DNA from: Odiellus spinosus
Taxonomy: Eukaryota > Arthropoda > Arachnida > Opiliones > Phalangiidae
DNA length: 64,000 nt
Direction of reading: 5' to 3'
Assembly: GCA_963920705.1 (NCBI GenBank)
Contig: CAWUCO010000268.1
Location: 1,798,001-1,862,000, forward strand
Positions 1-8,810 of this stretch are shown in pieces. The notes below the pieces were generated by a model. The model was not told where the DNA came from. It was given only the letters and a program-made list of their open reading frames with translations, and ran no database searches. The translations under genes and the position numbers were made by a program. The stretch's first letter is position 1, and the number at the start of each line of letters is the position of its first letter.

Positions 1-2
1 TT

Positions 3-1148
3 GTGTCCATTTGAATCCAATAATCTTGGATTTTTAAGTGTTTTTGCTTTATTTTAACCAATTTTATATTTGTCACAATTTTGCAATTTAGACAAAACCA
101 AAGTCATTCGAAAGAGCAATTAATGGACAGTCTAAATAACAAGAGTTTTCAAAAATCCGTTGAAAAACAAGAAAAATATGGCCAATTCAAGAAATCATAC
201 AATATCAAAATAGTCAAATTTCAGATTTTCAAAATTCGCTTTTTGTTATTAGATGCTTATTGAATTGTCCATATTTTCCATGTTTTTCAACGGATTTTCC
301 AAAACTCTTGATTTTCAGATAGACCAATATTTGCTCTTTCGAGTGGTCTTAATTTTGTCTAAATCGCTTAAAAATCAAAAGTTTTTTGTCCATTTGAATC
401 CAATAATCTTGGATTTTTAAGTGTTTTTGCTAAATTTTAACCAATTTCATATTGGTCACAATTTTGCAATTTAGACAAAACCAAAGTCATTCGAAAGAGC
501 AATTAATGGACAGTCTAAATAACAAGAGTTTTCAAAAATCCGTTGAAAAACAAGAAAAATATGGCCAATTCAAGAAATCATACAATATCAAAATAGTCAA
601 ATTTCAGATTTTAAAAATTCGCTTTTTGATATTAGATGTTTTTTGAATTGTCCATATTTTCCATGTTTTTCAACGGATTTTCCAAAACTCTTGTTTTTTA
701 GATAGACCAATATTTGCTCTTTCGAGTGGTCTTAATTTTGTCTAAATCGCTTAAAAATCAAAAGTTTTGTGTCCATTTGAATCCAATAATCTTGGATTTT
801 TAAGTGTTTTTGCTTATTTTAACCAATTTTATATTTGTCACAATTTTGCAATTTAGACAAAACCAAAGTCATTCGAAAGAGCAATTAATGGAGTCTAAAT
901 AATAAGAATTTTTTAAAAATCCGTTGAAAAACAAGAAAAATATGGCGAATTCAAGAAACCATACAATATCAAAATAGTCAAATTTCAGATTTTCAAAATT
1001 CGCTTTTTGATATTAGATGTTTTTTGAATTGTCCATAATTTCCATGTTTTTCAACGGATTTTCCAAAACTCTTGTTTTTTAGATAGACCAATATTTGCTC
1101 TTTCAAATAGTCTTAATTTTGTCTAAATCGCTTAAAAATCAAAAGTTT
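3..1148 (+). repeat. Trimer unit, first copy of a recurrent theme
   Basis: Three successive monomers carry, in order, GTTATTAGATGC (about 241), TTCATATTGG (445) and GGAGTC with AAGAATTTTTT (889-911). The same order returns at 8811-9958 and 9959-11106, and in related form at 19149-20298 and 24515-25664. The third monomer here has private changes (GGCGAATTC, GCTTATTTT). Confidence 0.8.
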
Positions 1149-1511
1149 TGTGTCCATTTGAATCCAATAATCTTGGATTTTTAAGTGTTTTTGCTTTATT
1201 TTAACCAATTTTATATTTGTCACAATTTTGCAATTTAGACAAAACCAAAGTCATTCGAAAGAGCAATTCATGGACAGTCTAAATAACAAGAGTTTTCAAA
1301 AATCCGTTGAAAAACAAGAAAAATATGGCCAATTCAAGAAATCATACAATATCAAAATAGTCAAATTTCAGATTTTAAAAATTCGCTTTTTGATATTAGA
1401 TGTTTTTTGAATTGGCCATATTTTCCATGTTTTTCAACGGATTTTCCAAAACTCTTGATTTTCAGATAGACCAATATTTGCTCTTTCGAGTGGTCTTAAT
1501 TTTGTCTAAAT

Positions 1512-1570
1512 CGCTTAAAAATCAAAAGTTTTGTGTCCATTTGAATCCTATAATCTTGGATTTTTAAGCG
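1512..1570. repeat. Linker hairpin, 12-bp perfect stem (representative)
   Basis: CGCTTAAAAATC at 1512-1523 is the exact reverse complement of GATTTTTAAGCG at 1559-1570, with a 35-nt loop. Monomers with AAGTG instead of AAGCG keep a 10-bp stem (CTTAAAAATC / GATTTTTAAG); those with TCGGTTAAAAATC lose more. There is no T-tract or gene context to suggest a terminator. Confidence 0.75.
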
Positions 1571-1612
1571 TTTTTGCTTTATTTTAACCAATTTTATATT
1601 TGTCACAATTTT

Positions 1613-1740
1613 GCAATTTAGACAAAACCAAAGTCATTCGAAAGAGCAATTAATGGACAGTCTAAATAACAAGAGTTTTCAAAAATCCGTTGAAAAACAA
1701 GAAAAATATGGCCAATTCAAGAAATCATACAATATCAAAA
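1613..1740 (+). repeat. Arm A of the monomer (representative)
   Basis: This half runs from GCAATTTAGACAAAACC to ATATCAAAA. Its reverse complement aligns end to end with arm B (1771-1897) at roughly 80 % identity by eye with one small indel. Shared blocks are ATTTAGACAAAA, TCGAAAGAGCAA, ACAAGAGTTTT and the 18-bp core. Arm A is the most variable part between monomers: AATAACAAG / AATAATAAG / TAGATAATAAG, CATACAAT / CATAGAAT / CCATACAAT. Confidence 0.93.
1682..1699 (+). other. 18-bp core in arm A (candidate protein-binding site)
   Basis: AAAATCCGTTGAAAAACA is the longest block identical between arms A and B and is nearly invariant in about 330 arm copies. The few departures seen include CCATTG (about 3221), CCCTTG (about 10879), CTGTTG (31192) and CCGATG (about 38858). 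Its left part, CGTTGAAAA, resembles the middle of the mammalian CENP-B box, but the CGGG half needed for that site is absent. A binding function is inferred from conservation only. Confidence 0.4.
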
Positions 1741-1770
1741 TAGTCAAATTTCAGATTTTAAAAATTCGCT
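1741..1770. repeat. Spacer between arms A and B (dyad centre 1)
   Basis: This 30-nt A/T-rich spacer (TAGTCAAATTTCAG, then TTTTAAAAATTCGC) separates the inverted arms. The two forms TTTTCAAAATT and TTTTAAAAATT alternate between monomer types. If the arms paired, this would be the hairpin or cruciform loop. Confidence 0.85.
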
Positions 1771-1897
1771 TTTTGATATTAGATGTTTTTTGAATTGTCC
1801 ATATTTTCCATGTTTTTCAACGGATTTTCCAAAACTCTTGTTTTTTAGATAGACCAATATTTGCTCTTTCGAGTGGTCTTAATTTTGTCTAAATCGC
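1771..1897 (-). repeat. Arm B of the monomer (representative; inverted copy of arm A)
   Basis: It reads on the minus strand as GCGATTTAGACAAAATTAAG to ATATCAAAA, matching arm A. Differences that mark an arm as B rather than A are GAGTTTTGGAAAATCC (A has TTTTCAAAAATCC), ACATGGAAAATATGG (A has ACAAGAAAAATATGG) and AACATCTAATATC (A has CATACAATATC). These markers are used below to place orientation switches and conversion tracts. Confidence 0.93.
1811..1828 (-). other. 18-bp core in arm B (inverted partner)
   Basis: TGTTTTTCAACGGATTTT is the exact reverse complement of the arm A core. The two cores in a monomer face each other, with facing edges 111 bp apart. Several B-arm copies carry CAAGGG instead of CAACGG (18287, 22884, 24036, about 43967, 49328, 52777, 54306), a change that spread by duplication. 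Confidence 0.4.
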
Positions 1898-1995
1898 TTA
1901 AAAATCAAAAGTTTTGTGTCCATTTGAATCCAATAATCTTGGATTTTTAAGTGTTTTTGCTTAATTTTAACCAATTTTATATTTGTCACAATTTT
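1898..1995. repeat. Linker between arm B and the next arm A (dyad centre 2)
   Basis: About 98 bp that belongs to neither arm. It contains nested inverted repeats listed next and two A/T-rich variant sites: GCTTTATTTT versus GCTTAATTTT, and TTTTATATTTGTC versus TTCATATTGGTC or AAGTTTATATTTG. With this second dyad centre, the array alternates between inverted half-units of about 190 bp. Confidence 0.85.
1927..1945. repeat. Small linker hairpin AATCCAA-N5-TTGGATT (representative)
   Basis: A 7-bp perfect stem with loop TAATC, present in nearly every monomer. It overlaps the 3' arm of the larger linker stem, so the two could form alternatively. Variants AATTCAATAAT, AACTCAATAAT and AATCCTATAAT weaken it in particular monomer types. 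Confidence 0.7.
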
Positions 1996-3448
1996 GCAAT
2001 TTAGACAAAACCAAAGTCATTCGAAAGAGCAATTAATGGACAGTCTAAATAATAAGAGTTTTCAAAAATCCGTTGAAAAACAAGAAAAATATGGCCAATT
2101 CAAGAAATCATAGAATATCAAAATAGTCAAATTTCAGATTTTCAAAATTCGCTTTTTGATATTAGATGCTTTTTGAATTGTCCATATTTTCCATGTTTTT
2201 CAACGGATTTTCCAAAATTCTTGATTTTCAGATAGACCAATATTTGCTCTTTCGAGTGGTCTTAATTTTGTCTAAATCGCTTAAAAATCAAAAGTTTTGT
2301 GTCCATTTGAATCCAATAATCTTGGATTTTTAAGTGTTTTTGCTTTATTTTAACCAATTTTATATTTGTCACAATTTTGCAATTTAGACAAAACCAAAGA
2401 CATTCGAAAGAGCAATTAATGGACAGTCTAAATAATAAGAGTTTTCAAAAATCCGTTGAAAAACAAGAAAAATATGGCCAATTCAAGAAATCATAGAATA
2501 TCAAAATAGTCAAATTTCAGATTTTCAAAATTCGCTTTTTGATATTAGATGTTTTTTGAATTGTCCATATTTTCCATGTTTTTCAACGGATTTTCCAAAA
2601 CTCTTGATTTTCAGATAGACCAATATTTGCTCTTTCGAGAAGTCTTTATTTTGTCTAAATCGCTTAAAAATCAAAAGTTTTGTGTCCATTTGAATCCAAT
2701 AATCTTGGATTTTTAAGTGTTTTTGCTTTATTTTAACCAATTTTATATTTGTCACAATTTTGAAATTTAGACAAAACCAGAGTCATTCGAAAGAGCAATT
2801 AATGGACAGTCAAAATAACAAGAGTTTTCAAAAATCCGTTGAAAAACAAGAAAAATATGGCCAATTCAAGAAACCATACAATATCAAAATAGTCAAATTT
2901 CATATTTTCCAAAATCCGCTTTTTGATATTAGATGTTTTTTGAATTGTCCATATTTTCCATGTTTTTCAACGGATTTTCCAAAACTTTTGTTTTTTAGAT
3001 AGACCAATATTTGCTTTTTCGAGTGGTCTTAATTTTGTCTAAATCGCTTAAAAATCAAAAGTTTTGTGTCCATTTGAATCCAATAATCTTGGATTTTTAA
3101 GTGTTTTTGCTTAATTTTAACCAATTTTATATTTGTCACAATTTTGCAATTTAGACAAAACCAAAGTCATTCGAAAGAGCAATTAATGGACAGTCTAAAT
3201 AATAAGAGTTTTCAAAAATCCATTGAAAAACAAGAAAAATATGGCCAATTCAAGAAATCATAGAATATCAAAATAGTCAAATTTCAGATTTTCAAAATTC
3301 GCTTTTTGATATTAGATGCTTTTTGAATTGTCCATATTTTCCATGTTTTTCAACGGATTTTCCAAAACTCTTGATTTTCAGATAGACCAATATTTGCTCT
3401 TTCGAGTGGTCTTAAATTTGTCTAAATCGCTTAAAAATCAAAAGTTTT

Positions 3449-6400
3449 GTGTCCATTTGAATCCAATAATCTTGGATTTTTAAGTGTTTTTGCTTTATTT
3501 TAACCAATTTTATATTTGTCACAATTTTGCAATTTAGACAAAACCAAAGACATTCGAAAGAGCAATTAATGGAAAGTCTAAATAATAAGAGTTTTCAAAA
3601 ATCCGTTGAAAAACAAGAAAAATATGGCCAATTCAAGAAATCATAGAATATCAAAATAGTCAAATTTCAGATTTTCAAAATTCGCTTTTTGATATTAGAT
3701 GCTTTTTGAATTGTCCATATTTTCCATGTTTTTCAACGGATTTTCCAAAACTCTTGTTTTTTAGATAGACCAATATTTGCTCTTTCGAGTGGTCTTAATT
3801 TTGTCTAAATCGCTTAAAAATCAAAAGTTTTGTGTCCATTTGAATCCAATAATCTTGGATTTTTAAGTGTTTTTGCTTTATTTTAACCAATTTTATATTT
3901 GTCACAATTTTGCAATTTAGACAAAACCAAAGTCATTCGAAAGAGCAATTAATGGACAGTCTAAATAACAAGAGTTTTCAAAAATCCGTTGAAAAACAAG
4001 AAATATATGGCCAATTCAAGAAATCATAGAATATCAAAATAGTCAAATTTCAGATTTTCAAAATTCGCTTTTTGATATTAGATGCTTTTTGAATTGTCCA
4101 TATTTTCCATGTTTTTCAACGGATTTTACAAAACTTTTCTTTTTTAGATAGACCAATATTTGCTCTTTCGAGTGGTCTTAATTTTGTCTAAATCGCTTAA
4201 AAATCAAAAGTTTTGTGTCCATTTGAATCCAATAATCTTGGATTTTTAAGTGTTTTTGCTTAATTTTAACCAATTTTATATTTGTCACAATTTTGCAATT
4301 TAGACAAAACCAAAGTCATTCGAAAGAGCAATTAATGGACAGTCTAAATAATAAGAGTTTTCAAAAATCCGTTGAAAAACAAGAAAAATATGGCCAATTC
4401 AAGAAATCATAGAATATCAAAATAGTCAAATTTCAGATTTTCAAAATTCGCTTTTTGATATTAGATGCTTTTTGAATTGTCCATATTTTCCATGTTTTTC
4501 AACGGATTTTCCAAAACTCTTGATTTTCAGATAGACCAATATTTGCTCTTTCGAGTGGTCTTAATTTTGTCTAAATCGCTTAAAAATCAAAAGTTTTGTG
4601 TCCATTTGAATCCAATAATCTTGGATTTTTAAGTGTTTTTGCTTTATTTTAACCAATTTTATATTTGTCACAATTTTGCAATTTAGACAAAACCAAAGTC
4701 ATTCGAAAGAGCAATTAATGGACAGTCTAAATAACAAGAGTTTTCAAAAATCCGTTGAAAAACAAGAAAAATATGGCCAATTCAAGAAATCATACAATAT
4801 CAAAATAGTCAAATTTCAGATTTTAAAAATTCGCTTTTTGATATTAGATGTTTTTTGAATTGGCCATATTTTCCATGTTTTTCAACGGATTTTCCAAAAC
4901 TCTTGATTTTCAGATAGACCAATATTTGCTCTTTCGAGTGGTCTTAATTTTGTCTAAATCGCTTAAAAATCAAAAGTTTTGTGTCAATTTGAATCCTATA
5001 ATCTTGGATTTTTAAGCGTTTTTGCTTTATTTTAACCAATTTTATATTTGTCACAATTTTGCAATTTAGACAAAACCAAAGTCATTCGAAAGAGCAATTA
5101 ATGGACAGTCTAAATAACAAGAGTTTTCAAAAATCCGTTGAAAAACAAGAAAAATATGGCCAATTCAAGAAATCATACAATATCAAAATAGAAAAATTTC
5201 AGATTTTAAAAATTCGCTTTTTGATATTAGATGTTTTTTGAATTGTCCATATTTTCCATGTTTTTCAACGGATTTTCCAAAACTCTTGTTTTTTAGATAG
5301 ACCAATATTTGCTCTTTCGAGTGGTCTTAATTTTGTCTAAATCGCTTAAAAATCAAAAGTTTTGTGTCCATTTGAATCCAATAATCTTGGATTTTTAAGT
5401 GTTTTTGCTTAATTTTAACCAATTTTATATTTGTCACAATTTTGCAATTTAGACAAAACCAAAGTCATTCTAAAGAGCAATTAATGGACAGTCTAAATAA
5501 TAAGAGTTTTCAAAAATCCGTTGAAAAACAAGAAAAATATGGCCAATTCAAGAAATCATAGAATATCAAAATAGTCAAATTTCAGATTTTCAAAATTCGC
5601 TTTTTGATATTAGATGTTTTTTGAATTGTCCATATTTTACATGTTTTTCAACGGATTTTCCAAAACTCTTGATTTTTATATAGACCAATATTTGCTCTTT
5701 CAAATAGTCTTAATTTTGTCTAAATCGCTTAAAAATCAAAAGTTTTGTGTCCATTTGAATCCAATAATCTTGGATTTTTAAGTGTTTTTGCTTTATTTTA
5801 ACCAATTTTATATTTGTCACAATTTTGCAATTTAGACAAAACCAAAGACATTCGAAAGAGCAATTAATGGAAAGTCTAAATAATAAGAGTTTTCAAAAAT
5901 CCGTTGAAAAACAAGAAAAATATGGCCAATTCAAGAAATCATAGAATATCAAAATAGTCAAATTTCAGATTTTCAAAATTCGCTTTTTGATATTAGATGC
6001 TTTTTGAATTGTCCATATTTTCCATGTTTTTCAACGGATTTTCCAAAACTCTTGTTTTTTAGATAGACCAATATTTGCTCTTTCGAGTGGTCTTAATTTT
6101 GTCTAAATCGCTTAAAAATCAAAAGTTTTGTGTCCATTTGAATCCAATAATCTTGGATTTTTAAGTGTTTTTGCTTTATTTTAACCAATTTTATATTTGT
6201 CACAATTTTGCAATTTAGACAAAACCAAAGTCATTCGAAAGAGCAATTAATGGACAGTCTAAATAACAAGAGTTTTCAAAAATCCGTTGAAAAACAAGAA
6301 ATATATGGCCAATTCAAGAAATCATAGAATATCAAAATAGTCAAATTTCAGATTTTCAAAATTCGCTTTTTGATATTAGATGCTTTTTGAATTGTCCATA

Positions 6401-6895
6401 TTTTCCATGTTTTTCAACGGATTTTCCAAAACTTTTCTTTTTTAGATAGACCAATATTTGCTCTTTCGAGTGGTCTTAATTTTGTCTAAATCGCTTAAAA
6501 ATCAAAAGTTTTGTGTCCATTTGAATCCAATAATCTTGGATTTTTAAGTGTTTTTGCTTAATTTTAACCAATTTTATATTTGTCACAATTTTGCAATTTA
6601 GACAAAACCAAAGTCATTCGAAAGAGCAATTAATGGACAGTCTAAATAATAAGAGTTTTCAAAAATCCGTTGAAAAACAAGAAAAATATGGCCAATTCAA
6701 GAAATCATAGAATATCAAAATAGTCAAATTTCAGATTTTCAAAATTCGCTTTTTGATATTAGATGCTTTTTGAATTGTCCATATTTTCCATGTTTTTCAA
6801 CGGATTTTCCAAAACTCTTGATTTTCAGATAGACCAATATTTGCTCTTTCGAGTGGTCTTAATTTTGTCTAAATCGCTTAAAAATCAAAAGTTTT
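3449..6895 (+). repeat. Duplicated trio of monomers at 6-mer spacing (3449-4597 and 5747-6895)
   Basis: Three monomers are repeated 2299 bp apart with shared private variants: GGAAAGTC (3571 and 5870), GAAATATATGG (3999 and 6298) and AAACTTTTCTTTTTTAG (4132 and 6430). The first copy has a further private change, TTTTACAAAAC. The intervening monomers include the 4598-5364 pair. Confidence 0.8.
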
Positions 6896-8810
6896 GTGTC
6901 CATTTGAATCCAATAATCTTGGATTTTTAAGTGTTTTTGCTTTATTTTAACCAATTTTATATTTGTCACAAATTTGCAATTTAGACAAAACCAAAGTCAT
7001 TCGAAAGAGCAATTAATGGACAGTCTAAATAACAAGAGTTTTCAAAAATCCGTTGAAAAACAAGAAAAATATGGCCAATTCAAGAAATCATACAATATCA
7101 AAATAGTCAAATTTCAGATTTTAAAAATTCGCTTTTTGATATTAGATGTTTTTTGAATTGGCCATATTTTCCATGTTTTTCAACGGATTTTCCAAAACTT
7201 TTCTTTTTTAGATAGACCAATATTTGCTCTTTCGAGTGGTCTTAATTTTGTCTAAATCGCTTAAAAATCAAAAGTTTTGTGTCCATTTGAATCCAATAAT
7301 CTTGGATTTTTAAGTGTTTTTGCTTAATTTTAACCAATTTTATATTTGTCACAATTTTGCAATTTAGACAAAACCAAAGTCATTCGAAAGAGCAATTAAT
7401 GGACAGTCTAAATAATAAGAGTTTTCAAAAATCCGTTGAAAAACAAGAAAAATATGGCCAATTCAAGAAATCATAGAATATCAAAATAGTCAAATTTCAG
7501 ATTTTCAAAATTCGCTTTTTGATATTAGATGCTTTTTGAATTGTCCATATTTTCCATGTTTTTCAACGGATTTTCCAAAACTCTTGATTTTCAGATAGAC
7601 CAATATTTGCTCTTTCGAGTGGTCTTAATTTTGTCTAAATCGCTTAAAAATCAAAAGTTTTGTGTCCATTTGAATCCAATAATCTTGGATTTTTAAGTGT
7701 TTTTGCTTTATTTTAACCAATTTTATATTTGTCACAAATTTGCAATTTAGACAAAACCAAAGTCATTCGAAAGAGCAATTAATGGACAGTCTAAATAACA
7801 AGAGTTTTCAAAAATCCGTTGAAAAACAAGAAAAATATGGCCAATTCAAGAAATCATACAATATCAAAATAGTCAAATTTCAGATTTTAAAAATTCGCTT
7901 TTTGATATTAGATGTTTTTTGAATTGGCCATATTTTCCATGTTTTTCAACGGATTTTCCAAAACTCTTGATTTTCAGATAGACCAATATTTGCTCTTTCG
8001 AGTGGTCTTAATTTTGTCTAAATCGCTTAAAAATCAAAAGTTTTGTGTCAATTTGAATCCTATAATCTTGGATTTTTAAGCGTTTTTGCTTTATTTTAAC
8101 CAATTTTATATTTGTCACAATTTTGCAATTTAGACAAAACCAAAGTCATTCGAAAGAGCAATTAATGGACAGTCTAAATAACAAGAGTTTTCAAAAATCC
8201 GTTGAAAAACAAGAAAAATATGGCCAATTCAAGAAATCATACAATATCAAAATAGAAAAATTTCAGATTTTAAAAATTCGCTTTTTGATATTAGATGTTT
8301 TTTGAATTGTCCATATTTTCCATGTTTTTCAACGGATTTTCCAAAACTCTTGTTTTTTAGATAGACCAATATTTGCTCTTTCGAGTGGTCTTAATTTTGT
8401 CTAAATCGCTTAAAAATCAAAAGTTTTGTGTCCATTTGAATCCAATAATCTTGGATTTTTAAGTGTTTTTGCTTAATTTTAACCAATTTTATATTTGTCA
8501 CAATTTTGCAATTTAGACAAAACCAAAGTCATTCTAAAGAGCAATTAATGGACAGTCTAAATAATAAGAGTTTTCAAAAATCCGTTGAAAAACAAGAAAA
8601 ATATGGCCAATTCAAGAAATCATAGAATATCAAAATAGTCAAATTTCAGATTTTCAAAATTCGCTTTTTGATATTAGATGTTTTTTGAATTGTCCATATT
8701 TTACATGTTTTTCAACGGATTTTCCAAAACTCTTGATTTTTATATAGACCAATATTTGCTCTTTCAAATAGTCTTAATTTTGTCTAAATCGCTTAAAAAT
8801 CAAAAGTTTT
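4598..8810 (+). repeat. 8-mer duplication, 3064-bp offset (4598-5746 and 7662-8810)
   Basis: Several variants rare elsewhere are shared exactly 3064 bp apart: GTGTCAATTT (4981/8045), ATAGAAAAATTTC (5188/8252), CATTCTAAAGAG (5466/8530), TTTTACATG (5634/8698) and GATTTTTATATAG (5670/8734). This indicates a recent duplication of about three monomers within an 8-monomer period. Monomers at 6896 and 7662 share the private CACAAATTTGC and are a further copy 766 bp apart. Confidence 0.85.

Larger units (their letters stand above)
1533..1915 (+). repeat. Representative 383-bp monomer
   Basis: This copy, chosen as the reference, runs from one GTGTCC to the next. Order within it: rest of the linker (1533-1612), arm A (1613-1740), spacer (1741-1770), arm B (1771-1897), start of the next linker. 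A hand count over the overlapping 1561-1920 gives 96 G/C in 360 bases. 383 is not a multiple of three, so no reading frame can pass through successive copies unchanged. Confidence 0.95.
1149..3448 (+). repeat. Mosaic stretch of six monomers
   Basis: There is no clean HOR. The first two monomers (TTGGCCATATTTTCC, then AATCCTATAATC with AAGCG) form a pair that returns at 4598-5364, 7662-8428, 15316-16082 and 20299-21064. The monomer at about 2682-3064 is among the most divergent in the forward block: TTTTGAAATTTAG, AACCAGAGTC, CAGTCAAAATAAC and CATATTTTCCAAAATCC. Confidence 0.75.

Noticed and set aside
81..263. Recurrent 60-64-codon open frame (starts like MQFRQNQSHSKEQL), present in about 30 monomers, for example 452-646, 1228-1410 and 30732-30914, and on the minus strand at 61296-61478
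   Set aside because: It is arm A plus spacer plus part of arm B. It starts at TTG, not ATG; most monomers break it with CATAGAAT (TAC to TAG); the 383-bp period shifts frame in each copy; and indels (GGAGTC, AAGAATTTTTT) disrupt it freely. No sign of coding constraint was seen.
1196..1202. Polyadenylation signals (AATAAA on the minus strand of GCTTTATTTT monomers)
   Set aside because: Expected by chance in 73 % A+T DNA, absent in the GCTTAATTTT monomer type, and not linked to any gene.
1512..1570. Rho-independent terminator or riboswitch-like hairpin
   Set aside because: The stem is A/T-rich, present in every monomer, has no adjacent gene, and lies in what looks like eukaryotic satellite DNA.
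1682..1699. True CENP-B box
   Set aside because: Only part of the recognised consensus (CG and the central A) is matched and the CGGG half is absent; another partial match at ATTCGAAAGAGC fails in the same way.
2525..2755. 76-codon minus-strand frame that resembles the arm A peptide
   Set aside because: The resemblance is because arm B is an inverted copy of arm A. It is open in this one monomer owing to a local variant (TCGAGAAGTCTTTATTTTG).
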